NCBI GenBank assembly: GCA_964429485.1
Contig: CAYSBW010000074.1
Span: 1-10,065, forward strand
Source: JAPLKB01 sp964429485
GTDB lineage: Bacteria > Desulfobacterota > Syntrophorhabdia > Syntrophorhabdales > Syntrophorhabdaceae
Length of the DNA: 10,065 bases
Direction: 5' to 3'
The position numbers and the translations under genes are program-made. Of the stretch, positions 1 through 6,853 are shown piece by piece (the stretch's first letter is position 1; every line of letters begins with the position of its first letter). The notes beneath the pieces are model-generated. The model was not told the origin of the DNA and searched no databases. It saw only the letters and a list, made by a program, of their open reading frames with translations.

Positions 1-1
1 T

Positions 2-370
2 ATTCAGATAGCCGCAGGGACCGGAACCTGGGCCGTCAAATCCGACGGCACGGTCTGGGCGTGGGGGATAAACAATTACGGCTATCTTGGTATAGGCAAC
101 ACAACAAATCAATATACACCTGTTCAGGTACCTGGTCTTACAGGGGTTATTCAGATAGCCACTTCAGGTACCCATGTCCTTGCCCTTAAAAACGACGGCA
201 CGGTTCTGGCGTGGGGGATAAACAATTGCGGCCAGGTTGGTATAGGCAACACAACAAATCAAACTACACCTGTTCAGGTATCCGGTCTTACGGATGTTAT
301 TCAGGTACCACAACAAATCAAACCATCCCTGTTCAGGTATCCTCCGGTCTTACGGATGTTATTCAGGTAG
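2..370 (+). CDS. RCC1-repeat protein, upstream in-frame portion (5' end outside window, stops at a frameshift)
   Basis: Reading from base 2, this frame encodes two and a bit RCC1-like propeller repeats. Recognisable pieces are SDGTVWAWGINNYG, NDGTVLAWGINNCG and GIGNTTNQ..TPVQV.GLT.VIQ. RCC1 repeats of about 50 residues build seven-bladed beta-propellers; in bacteria they are common in large exported proteins. The frame enters from outside the window, so the true start and any signal peptide are not visible. After VIQV at about base 307 the translation turns into non-RCC1 sequence and ends at TAG 368-370. The RCC1 pattern continues in another frame from about base 301, so this is almost certainly the front part of the gene that runs on to 3843, separated from it by a frameshift. 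Whether the break is biological or an assembly error cannot be told from the sequence. Confidence 0.75.
   Translation: MQIAAGTGTWAVKSDGTVWAWGINNYGYLGIGNTTNQYTPVQVPGLTGVIQIATSGTHVLALKNDGTVLAWGINNCGQVGIGNTTNQTTPVQVSGLTDVIQVPQQIKPSLFRYPPVLRMLFR
2..370 (+). repeat. Tandem ~150-bp DNA repeats encoding RCC1 blades, last unit shortened
   Basis: The word ATTCAG that opens each unit occurs at 2, 149, 299 and 361. Spacings are therefore 147, 150 and only 62 bp. Units one and two are nearly identical at DNA level, sharing for example GTGGGGGATAAACAATT and GGTATAGGCAACACAACAAA. The 62-bp unit keeps only the right-hand part of a unit, from about ACAACAAATCAAA onward. It lacks about 90 bp, which is not a multiple of three, and this shifts the frame. 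The related word GACGGCACGGT recurs near 44, 194, 406 and 586, so more diverged copies continue downstream. High identity between units implies recent duplication or gene conversion. Confidence 0.8.
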
Positions 371-3300
371 CCGCTGGAGGTAATCATGTCCTTGCCCTCA
401 AATCCGACGGCACGGTTCTGGCATGGGGGGCGAACCCCCAGGGTCAGCTTGGTACAGGATGGATGGACAACTTTAAACATAATGAAAAATATGTAGTACT
501 GGATTACAATTATGGGTCTCCCGTGCCATTAAGCAATGTCGTCTCAATACGCGCCTGGACCATGTCCAGTGGGGCCGTCAAATCCGACGGCACGGTTCTG
601 GCGTGGGGGTATAACGGCGAGGCTCAGCTTGGTATAGGCACCACCGGTAATTATGACAACACAGGCAGATATAATGTTTTCCCCAAAACAGTGAATACCC
701 TTGTGAATCCCTTGAAGATGGGACATAGCGTGGTGAACACGCAGATGGCTATAGGATCTGATGGTACTCTCTGGGGATGGGGGAATAACTATTGGAGAGT
801 ATTAATAGGCTATGACGGTTCCGGCCCCAGCCCTGCCCAGCAAAACAATCCTGTTCAGATACAGTATCCGTCGAACAGCATTACAGTATTCGACCCCATA
901 GAATCAGCAAGAATTATATCAATGGCGCCGTCTGTAACGCAGTCCGCAGATCAGCAGATCACTTTCCTGTTCAAGGCAGGGTCAGCAGGCAGTTATAAAA
1001 AATGGGACGGGTCGGCATGGACTAATACGTCTCTAACATATACGTCAACCGGCAACACGGCTGCAGAAGTGCAGGCTCTCACACCTGCGCAATGGGCAAG
1101 CCTGACAGCCGGCAGCGACCTGTATGTAGCAGCGATAATGAAAAATAACGGCTCTTCCGCAGGGCCGACAATAAACGGAATAGAATACGTAGCAGCATCG
1201 GTCAATACGTTGACCTTTGAAGGCGAAGAATCCCCTGCCCTGGGGACCAGTTACGATTATACCGCAACTGCTGCCTCAGAAGGAGGCACGCTTGCATACG
1301 AATTCCAGACCACAAATGGAACAATATCCTCCTCCGGAAATGTCGCGTCAATAACATACGCTCACGGAGGCAGCGCAACAATCACTGCGAAGGCATATCT
1401 TGCGGAATATCCCGATGTGTCCAAAACAGTAACAAAAACCGTGAGTGTTAAATACGATCCTCCGACCGTAACAGGCATTACCTGCCCCTCTTCATTGAAC
1501 GCAGGCGAAACAGGACATTGCACTGTTTCGGCCACTGCTGCCGCAGGTACAATAAAATACAGATGGAGCGGACAATATACTCATATATCATCACCGCAAG
1601 AACCGGAGACAGACATTTATTTCACGATGGGCGGCACAAGGCTGGTTCAGCTTGACGCATACATAGAAGAGTCTCCTGAATCAGTTAAAACAGTTTATGC
1701 AACTGTAGCCGTGAACCCTGTTGACATGTCGCTGACAATAAGCTGCCCGACTTCGGCAAGCAAATACGAGCCAGTAACCTGCACTGCCACAGGCTCATCC
1801 GACTGGGGAACAGCGGCTTACGCATGGTATTCCGAAACTGATGGAATAGTGTTGGGAGAAAACAACACGAGCACAATTACAGTACTGTTTAACGGACTGG
1901 ATCAGCAAACAGTCACTGCAAGGCTTTTCATTCAGGAAACCCCTGACATATATATTGAACAGACTGCGAATATTACAGTCATTGTCCCGCCGCCTGTGAT
2001 ACACAATGTTTCCTGCACGCCTGAGAGCTATCTTGGGCAGAAAACCCAGTGCTTCATGTCTGCAAGCGTGCTTGAAGGCGATGTTGCAATCAGATGGAAT
2101 ACAACAGGCGGGGTAATTGACGGTCCAACTACAACATCAACGGGCATTACATTTAATTCTCCCGGGCAGAAAACTGTTACTGTAAGCGCTTATCTCCCTG
2201 ATATGCCGACTATAGCGGTAAGCGAAACAGTTGAGGTAACAATTCTTGACACACCGATTACAGTTGAAGTGGATTGTCCCGCTTATATAATTGCGAAAGA
2301 AGAATTTACATGCGAGGCTACGGGGAACTCTCCATGGGGAACGCTTGCCTATGAATTCCAGGCGACGAATGCATCTGTAGAACAGGCAGGAAACAAGGCA
2401 ACTCTCACTGCAGGGTCAAAAGACGGTAATTTGTATGTAAATGTAACTGCTTATCTTTTCGAAGCCCCCGAACTGAAAAAGACTGCCACCGCCGTTGCTT
2501 CCGTAATAGGAGCAAAAACCGTTACCCCCGTGATAAAGGGGACACGGACAATCTATATTGATACGGATTATACATACACAGCTGGAGCGCCTTGCATAAC
2601 AGCTGGAACATGTACCGTAAAATGGAATGTAGACGGGCAGGAAACGGAAGGCGATACGCTGACTGTCAAATATGAGGCGCTGGGAAAATTCACCATACAG
2701 GCAGAAACAACACTCACCGGTACGGATGTGGTTACAGCTTCCACGTTCCCCGTGAATGTTGTAAGCCTGCCGCGCATACCGGTCAGCATAAAGGGACAGA
2801 AAGCGGTGTTTGTCGGCGAAGAATATACATATACCGCAGTTGTTCCTTCAAAATACAGCAATCTTGCAACTGTAATGCAGTGGACACTGCCGGACGGAAC
2901 AACTGTTGACGGCGCTGAAATCAGTTTAACCCCCCTTGCCGAAGGACCGCATGTTCTTAAATGCTCCGGGTGGGTTGACGGGCATAAGGAAGAAACCATT
3001 AAAACCGCTAATTACAAGCTTACGGCTATAGGCTATGCCTACCCTGCCCCGGTAATCAACGTGAGAAACACAGAAGGCAAAGGACCCTACAATACAACTT
3101 TCAGGATTGCCTATACGGTGAAGATGATAAACGGGCTTGCGTATAACATTAATTACGCTTGGGATTTCGGGGATGGCGAGACCCTTGAAACAAGCAACAC
3201 CATAGTGCATCATGTTTTTAAGAAAGTAGGCAACTACACAGTAAGGATGACGGCCACTGACCAGTATGGCAATACCAACACAGACAGCGTGACTATCAAT

Positions 3301-3843
3301 GTCGGGGCTGCTCCGATTGAAGTAAAACTGAAACTATCTTTATCGAACAAGTACATGAGAGCTCCCCTTGATGCTTATGTCAGGTCTTCAATAGCAGGGA
3401 AGACCCCGCTTGACAGGCTTGAGTCGCATGAATGGAAGGTTGACGGCGTTAAGGTTGAAAGCACAAAAGCCGAATGGCTGAGAACAACCTTTGCAGAAGC
3501 CGGTGATCATGTCATCTCCTATACGGCCACAATGATGTCAGGGGCAACGAACACAAACTCGATAGACTTGAGTGTAAATCCCAATCAGCCGCCAACATGC
3601 ACCATAGAGGAAACATTTGGAACAGGAAACTATGTATATCTCAAGGCAAAGTGTGAGGACCCGGACGGCAGGCTCTCTTCCTACAAATGGGATCTGGACG
3701 ATGGCAGAGGCTGGAGAAACGGCACGGGGAAAATATCATTCAAGGCTTCTGAATCACACACCTACACCATAGGCTTGATGGCTACAGATGATTCCGGAGA
3801 GACAGCTGAATTTACCAAAGAACTGGTTGTTGTAAGAGAGTAG
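211..3843 (+). CDS. Giant RCC1 / Ig-like / PKD modular surface protein, downstream portion
   Basis: The open frame begins formally at GTG 211, but residues 1-30 are out-of-frame RCC1 DNA with no ribosome site. Real homology starts near residue 31. RCC1 blades fill about residues 31-220 (SDGTVLAWG at 65-73 and 125-133, a third at 183-191). Five Ig-like modules of about 88 residues follow, residues ~335-770. Four have a cysteine pair spaced C-x11-C (425/437, 512/524, 602/614, 689/701), and most end in a signature like AYLxExP(D/E). Further beta-sandwich segments lead to a PKD domain (945-1032, with WDFGDGE at 984-990) and a final PKD-like domain (1126-1210, with WDLDDG at 1160-1165). This composition is typical of secreted or cell-surface binding proteins. 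No C-terminal membrane anchor or sorting motif is seen. Position before the transfer genes suggests, as inference only, a role in cell contact or adhesion. The natural N-terminus lies upstream of the window. Confidence 0.8.
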   Translation: MGDKQLRPGWYRQHNKSNYTCSGIRSYGCYSGTTTNQTIPVQVSSGLTDVIQVAAGGNHVLALKSDGTVLAWGANPQGQLGTGWMDNFKHNEKYVVLDYNYGSPVPLSNVVSIRAWTMSSGAVKSDGTVLAWGYNGEAQLGIGTTGNYDNTGRYNVFPKTVNTLVNPLKMGHSVVNTQMAIGSDGTLWGWGNNYWRVLIGYDGSGPSPAQQNNPVQIQYPSNSITVFDPIESARIISMAPSVTQSADQQITFLFKAGSAGSYKKWDGSAWTNTSLTYTSTGNTAAEVQALTPAQWASLTAGSDLYVAAIMKNNGSSAGPTINGIEYVAASVNTLTFEGEESPALGTSYDYTATAASEGGTLAYEFQTTNGTISSSGNVASITYAHGGSATITAKAYLAEYPDVSKTVTKTVSVKYDPPTVTGITCPSSLNAGETGHCTVSATAAAGTIKYRWSGQYTHISSPQEPETDIYFTMGGTRLVQLDAYIEESPESVKTVYATVAVNPVDMSLTISCPTSASKYEPVTCTATGSSDWGTAAYAWYSETDGIVLGENNTSTITVLFNGLDQQTVTARLFIQETPDIYIEQTANITVIVPPPVIHNVSCTPESYLGQKTQCFMSASVLEGDVAIRWNTTGGVIDGPTTTSTGITFNSPGQKTVTVSAYLPDMPTIAVSETVEVTILDTPITVEVDCPAYIIAKEEFTCEATGNSPWGTLAYEFQATNASVEQAGNKATLTAGSKDGNLYVNVTAYLFEAPELKKTATAVASVIGAKTVTPVIKGTRTIYIDTDYTYTAGAPCITAGTCTVKWNVDGQETEGDTLTVKYEALGKFTIQAETTLTGTDVVTASTFPVNVVSLPRIPVSIKGQKAVFVGEEYTYTAVVPSKYSNLATVMQWTLPDGTTVDGAEISLTPLAEGPHVLKCSGWVDGHKEETIKTANYKLTAIGYAYPAPVINVRNTEGKGPYNTTFRIAYTVKMINGLAYNINYAWDFGDGETLETSNTIVHHVFKKVGNYTVRMTATDQYGNTNTDSVTINVGAAPIEVKLKLSLSNKYMRAPLDAYVRSSIAGKTPLDRLESHEWKVDGVKVESTKAEWLRTTFAEAGDHVISYTATMMSGATNTNSIDLSVNPNQPPTCTIEETFGTGNYVYLKAKCEDPDGRLSSYKWDLDDGRGWRNGTGKISFKASESHTYTIGLMATDDSGETAEFTKELVVVRE

Positions 3844-3857
3844 GAAAATTACAAAAC

Positions 3858-3890
3858 AAAAAAAAGGGGGGCGATGAGCCTCCCTTTTTT
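3858..3890 (+). terminator. Intrinsic terminator after the RCC1/PKD gene
   Basis: The stem GGGGGGC (3866-3872) pairs with GCCTCCC (3878-3884) through one G-U wobble around the loop GATGA. It is extended by A-T pairs between A3860-3865 and T3885-3890. The run of six T follows the stem directly, as expected of a Rho-independent terminator for the upstream gene. Because an A-tract flanks the other side, it could also stop leftward transcripts. It ends only three bases before the traL ribosome site. Confidence 0.85.
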
Positions 3891-3893
3891 GTC

Positions 3894-3899
3894 AGGAGG
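3894..3899 (+). promoter_or_regulatory. Ribosome binding site fixing the traL start
   Basis: AGGAGG lies four bases before ATG 3904. An in-frame ATG at 3874 also exists but sits in the loop of the terminator hairpin. The AGGAGG site and the fit to TraL length both favour 3904. Confidence 0.7.
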
Positions 3900-3903
3900 C
3901 TAT

Positions 3904-4173
3904 ATGGTAGTAATCAACAGACATATCGATGACCCGATGGTATTTTTCTTCTGGGAAATGGACGAAGTTGTCGTGATTGCTTCAACGATATTTATAGGGA
4001 TTATGGTTAATATGCTGTTTTCATTGGGAATAGTAGGAATAATCTGCTCGTATATACTGAAAAAAATAAAAAAGGGAAGTTCAGAGGGCGTGATGATCCA
4101 CTTCCTGTACTGGCATGGATTCATGCATCTTAAAAAATGCCCAAGAAGCTATATAAGGGAATTGTCAGAATAG
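3904..4173 (+). CDS. traL: TraL, F-type conjugative pilus assembly protein
   Basis: An 89-residue protein with the layout of F-plasmid TraL (about 91 residues). A short polar N-terminus (INRHIDDP) leads to a W-x-M-DE segment at 17-21. One long or two close hydrophobic stretches follow (about 22-52), then a basic KKIKKG at 53-58 and the FLYW segment near 67-70 that corresponds to the conserved L-x-YW of the family. TraL is a small inner-membrane component of the F-type T4SS, functionally likened to VirB3, and is needed for pilus assembly. The start at 3904 is chosen for its AGGAGG. The gene begins just behind a terminator with no space for its own promoter, so its expression should depend on read-through or on a promoter inside the upstream gene. 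In F, traE follows traL; here trbI does, after a 94-bp gap. Confidence 0.8.
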   Translation: MVVINRHIDDPMVFFFWEMDEVVVIASTIFIGIMVNMLFSLGIVGIICSYILKKIKKGSSEGVMIHFLYWHGFMHLKKCPRSYIRELSE

Positions 4174-4251
4174 CACCCCCCCCTTAAAGCCCCGGCTTTC
4201 CTGAGCAGGGGAGGAAACAGGCTTGCGCTCCTTGCGCAATAATACACAGTC

Positions 4252-4257
4252 AAGGAG
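4252..4257 (+). promoter_or_regulatory. Ribosome binding site for trbI at ATG 4268 (an alternative start exists)
   Basis: AAGGAG stands ten bases before ATG 4268, separated by a run of seven T. A second site, GGGGAGG at 4208-4214, is eight bases before an in-frame TTG at 4223. That start would add 15 residues, rich in arginine and asparagine, before the membrane segment. The ATG start is preferred, but both are possible. Confidence 0.55.
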
Positions 4258-4267
4258 ACATTTTTTT

Positions 4268-4633
4268 ATGAAAAAAACAACACAATATCTGGCAATCGTA
4301 ATTGTCCTTTCAATGCTTTTCGGGGCAGCTTCAGGGCTACTGTCGGTTTATTATGCGAACACCTGCCGCTTGCCGGCAATAGTTTCTGCTGACATAAGGC
4401 TTATCGCTGAAAACAAAAAGCAGGAAATAGTTAAAAAGTACCAGAGCAGCGAAAGCAAAGAAGTCGCCTCCGCCGAGCTTGAAAGGGAATACAGGGAGTT
4501 TGTGACAAGGCTGGACAAGGCCCTTGACGATTTTCTCGAACAAAACAGCAATGTTCTTATACTGCGCAGAGAAGCTGTTATAGACGGCAAACACAGGGAT
4601 ATTACAGAGGAGATCAGGAATGCGGTTAAGTAA
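4268..4633 (+). CDS. trbI: TrbI, F-type conjugal transfer protein
   Basis: A 121-residue protein with a single N-terminal membrane helix (about 6-30) followed by a soluble periplasmic helical region. Length and layout match F-type TrbI (128 residues in F). The C-terminal part shows the family pattern: F-x-x-x-LDKAL at 78-86, a hydrophobic NVLILRREAVIDG at 95-107, then DITEEIRNAV at 111-120. In F, TrbI is an inner-membrane protein that influences pilus retraction and assembly. The 3' end overlaps traF by 14 bp, implying translational coupling. The 94-bp gap upstream holds an eight-C run (4176-4183) and a small hairpin (TTGCGC 4223-4228 with GCGCAA 4234-4239) but no clear promoter. An upstream TTG start at 4223 would give 136 residues. 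Confidence 0.78.
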   Translation: MKKTTQYLAIVIVLSMLFGAASGLLSVYYANTCRLPAIVSADIRLIAENKKQEIVKKYQSSESKEVASAELEREYREFVTRLDKALDDFLEQNSNVLILRREAVIDGKHRDITEEIRNAVK

Positions 4634-5417
4634 GTTAATGATCCTGATGGTACTGATTATCCCTGTATCAGCCCACGCAGCCGATATAACATCCGGCGGC
4701 ATGTGGTGGACCGATAAGAACAAGGGCTGGTTCTTTTACGATGATCCGGAACAATACGAAGTCATGGAAGAAAAACAAATATCAAGTCCTGTCTCGAATA
4801 ATAATGAACTATTCACTGAACAGATGGAAAGAAGGGGCAAGGAATTGATGAGCAGGGCCATGGAAGACCCGACGATAGAAAATGTGAAAACATATATGGA
4901 ACATAACAAGGCCATGCTTGTAATGTCTGATAATTTTTCAAAAGCCTGGCAAAAAGCCCTCATGAAATATCCTCACTTGCTGTTTGACACAGGGTTGACA
5001 TATGCAACTAAAGACATAAGAAAGACGATAGATGCCCTCAAGGGAAAAGGAGGTCTGTATTTCATCCATTCCGCGACATGTCCGGCTTGCCAGAAACAGG
5101 CAGCGGAACTCAAAAAGTTTGAGGACAGGCATGGTCTTGCGGTGTTTCCTGTGACTTTAGGCGGTACACTGCCGGAGTATCCGAATGCTGCTGCTGATAA
5201 CGGCATGGCAGAGAGACTTGGGATTGAAAGTGTTCCAGCAATCCTTGTTGCGATCCCTTCAGAAGGGATAATTGATCTGATATCACAGGGTTTTATAGAC
5301 AGTTTCGAGCTTGAGAGGAGGCTTTTTAATTATGACAGGGAAATTGATGTTAAAGAAGTCGAGGCCCTTTTGCAAAATATCGGCGATTATACTGATATTG
5401 GCGCTTCTGACAGGTAA
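4620..5417 (+). CDS. traF: TraF, F-type conjugal pilus assembly protein with thioredoxin fold
   Basis: A 265-residue exported protein. The signal peptide is residues 1-20 (cleavage after AHA). Near the mature N-terminus is the motif KGWFFYDDP (35-43), typical of TraF. The C-terminal half (about 144-235) is thioredoxin-like: GLYFIHSATCPACQKQ carries a CPAC active-site motif at 154-157, and SVPAIL at 204-209 supplies the expected cis-proline (P206). F-plasmid TraF keeps the fold but lacks the CXXC, with TrbB supplying that function, whereas some other F-type systems have a TraF with CXXC. This copy should therefore be redox active in the periplasm, acting on envelope transfer proteins. The ATG at 4620 is preceded by GAGGAG (4607-4612) inside trbI. 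The 3' end overlaps traH by 86 bp. Confidence 0.87.
   Translation: MRLSKLMILMVLIIPVSAHAADITSGGMWWTDKNKGWFFYDDPEQYEVMEEKQISSPVSNNNELFTEQMERRGKELMSRAMEDPTIENVKTYMEHNKAMLVMSDNFSKAWQKALMKYPHLLFDTGLTYATKDIRKTIDALKGKGGLYFIHSATCPACQKQAAELKKFEDRHGLAVFPVTLGGTLPEYPNAAADNGMAERLGIESVPAILVAIPSEGIIDLISQGFIDSFELERRLFNYDREIDVKEVEALLQNIGDYTDIGASDR
5316..5321 (+). promoter_or_regulatory. Ribosome binding site for traH within traF
   Basis: AGGAGG lies ten bases before ATG 5332. A TTG at 5311 opens the same frame but overlaps this site and has nothing good upstream. The next ATG, at 5347, is too far away. The site supports a start at 5332. Confidence 0.65.
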
Positions 5418-6780
5418 TCCGGCGGTTGCAGACGTAGCAGGCGAGCTGCAAAACATGTTTAACGATCTTGGCATGAGCGGATCTTCGTCGAGCGGGGGAG
5501 CTTATTACAGCCAGTCAAGGGGATATCTTATGGGTGGTTCTGTAATGGCAAGGTCCCCAACAAAATATGTATCACCAGCCACAATACAATTGCCGGACAT
5601 GAAGGCCGGCTGCGGGGGCGTGGATATGTTTTTCGGCGGATTCCAGTTCATCAATGCAGAGGAGTTCAAGCGGTTTCTGCAAAATGCAGGTACAGCCGCA
5701 ATAGGCTATGCCTTCCATATGGCGCTTCAGACAGTGTGTCCCACATGCGATGGTGTGCTGAGGTCACTGCGTGGTTTTGCAGATTCGATAAACAAGTTCG
5801 GTCTTGATTCCTGTACAGCGGCAAAAGCTTCTGTAAACATGGTAGGCGGGCCTCTCAAGGCGAACCTCCAGACTGCTATCGCCAACTCTGGCGGACTATC
5901 CGGAACAGACGGGACAAGTGATGGTTTCTGGTCTCCGGTAAAGGGATGGCTTGACCAGATGGGCAAGAGCGTTGACGAATTGCATCAGTCGATATACGAT
6001 GCGGCAAGCGATCCTTCGAAAACATTGAGAAAGGTGGGTATTTCCACACAGGACAACATCAGGGCAACTGGCGCAAACACCCTCACTGAGGAGCAGATGG
6101 AAATTGCCATAAGCATCCTTGGAACAAAAGGGCCCATAGTAGGTCTGACAGAGGGGACCGAGGTGCCCATGGGGGAATGCACTGAATATTCGCCTCTTAT
6201 TACATTGTCCGATATCCTCGAAGGCTCCTCGCCTGATAACCCGCTGAATTTGTGGAGATGCACTTCGGGAAGTTTCAGCGACGGCACATGCGAAAGGATA
6301 GCGAAGGCTGAGATTTCAAACTTTACGGGATTTAAGGAGTATTCCCTCACCACGCTGACAAGCATCAAGGAAAAAATGGTCAATGAAGCTTCTATGTCAG
6401 CAGAAGAAAAGGCATTTATAAACTCCGTTCCTTTTGTACCAATACGATCTTCCCTGTCAACTGCAATCACAGCTTCCTCTGCCGTGGCGGACGCCTTGGT
6501 TGCGAATATCAGCGACCTTGTGGCGGTAGCCTATGCCATGTATGTAATCACATCATTCGCGGGGATATACAAAAACAGCGCAAAGAAGCTTACATGCGGT
6601 GATTTGTCAACACAACGCTACATGGATGTAATGAGAATGGCCTATGATGAATTCCAGAGATATACAAGGAATGTGGAAACCGTGAATCAGCTCATCGCTT
6701 TTCTTTCAGCAATAGACAGGGTAAATACCGGCTATGCGTCCAAACGCACATTAAACTCAATGAAATATCTCGGGTGGTAG
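5332..6780 (+). CDS. traH: TraH, F-type conjugative pilus assembly protein
   Basis: A 482-residue protein, close to F-plasmid TraH (458). The signal peptide spans about residues 12-33 (hydrophobic IILILALLTG, cleavage after AVA). The mature N-terminus shows the TraH pattern: a helix with MFNDLG, a Gly/Ser-rich stretch, YLMGGSVMARSP, then the hallmark AGCGGVDMFFGGFQFI at 92-107. A CPTC motif at 136-139 and C161 follow. More cysteines lie in the C-terminal half (MGECTE, WRCTSG...GTCERI, LTCGD). In F, TraH works with TraF, TraW, TraU, TrbB and TrbI in the periplasm and outer membrane on pilus assembly. The several cysteines make it a plausible substrate for the CPAC-bearing TraF encoded just upstream. 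In F, traG follows traH; here the block ends with traH and a convergent operon begins. Confidence 0.9.
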   Translation: MTGKLMLKKSRPFCKISAIILILALLTGNPAVADVAGELQNMFNDLGMSGSSSSGGAYYSQSRGYLMGGSVMARSPTKYVSPATIQLPDMKAGCGGVDMFFGGFQFINAEEFKRFLQNAGTAAIGYAFHMALQTVCPTCDGVLRSLRGFADSINKFGLDSCTAAKASVNMVGGPLKANLQTAIANSGGLSGTDGTSDGFWSPVKGWLDQMGKSVDELHQSIYDAASDPSKTLRKVGISTQDNIRATGANTLTEEQMEIAISILGTKGPIVGLTEGTEVPMGECTEYSPLITLSDILEGSSPDNPLNLWRCTSGSFSDGTCERIAKAEISNFTGFKEYSLTTLTSIKEKMVNEASMSAEEKAFINSVPFVPIRSSLSTAITASSAVADALVANISDLVAVAYAMYVITSFAGIYKNSAKKLTCGDLSTQRYMDVMRMAYDEFQRYTRNVETVNQLIAFLSAIDRVNTGYASKRTLNSMKYLGW

Positions 6781-6806
6781 TTGACCTCCCCGCCGGGAAT
6801 TGCAAT

Positions 6807-6835
6807 AAAAAAAGGCGGTCCGAATGGGCCGCCTT
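6807..6835 (-). terminator. Shared hairpin terminator between convergent operons
   Basis: AAGGCGGTCC (6812-6821) pairs with GGGCCGCCTT (6826-6835) as a 10-bp stem with one G-U wobble and loop GAAT. On the minus strand it is followed by seven T (complement of A6807-6813), a classic Rho-independent terminator for the gene at 6854-7201. On the plus strand the stem ends in TT then GGTTGGTTT, so it is probably a weaker terminator for traH as well. Confidence 0.85.
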
Positions 6836-6853
6836 GGTTGGTTTGAGATTGTG

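Noticed and set aside
211..300. GTG 211 as the true start of the RCC1/PKD gene
   Set aside because: There is no ribosome site, and the first 30 residues are RCC1 DNA read in the wrong frame. The matching RCC1 sequence continues upstream in another frame.
2..370. CRISPR-like or satellite array from the regular repeats
   Set aside because: Units of about 150 bp are coding throughout and translate to RCC1 blades; there are no short repeats with unique spacers.
2568..2999. Minus-strand 143-residue open frame inside the Ig/PKD gene
   Set aside because: It is antisense to clearly coding sequence with recognisable domains, and its translation shows no family features.
3874..3903. ATG 3874 as the traL start
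   Set aside because: It lies in the loop of the terminator hairpin and would add ten residues; ATG 3904 has a proper AGGAGG and gives TraL-like length.
5985..6470. Minus-strand 161-residue open frame inside traH
   Set aside because: It is a shadow of a well-recognised gene and has no supporting motifs.
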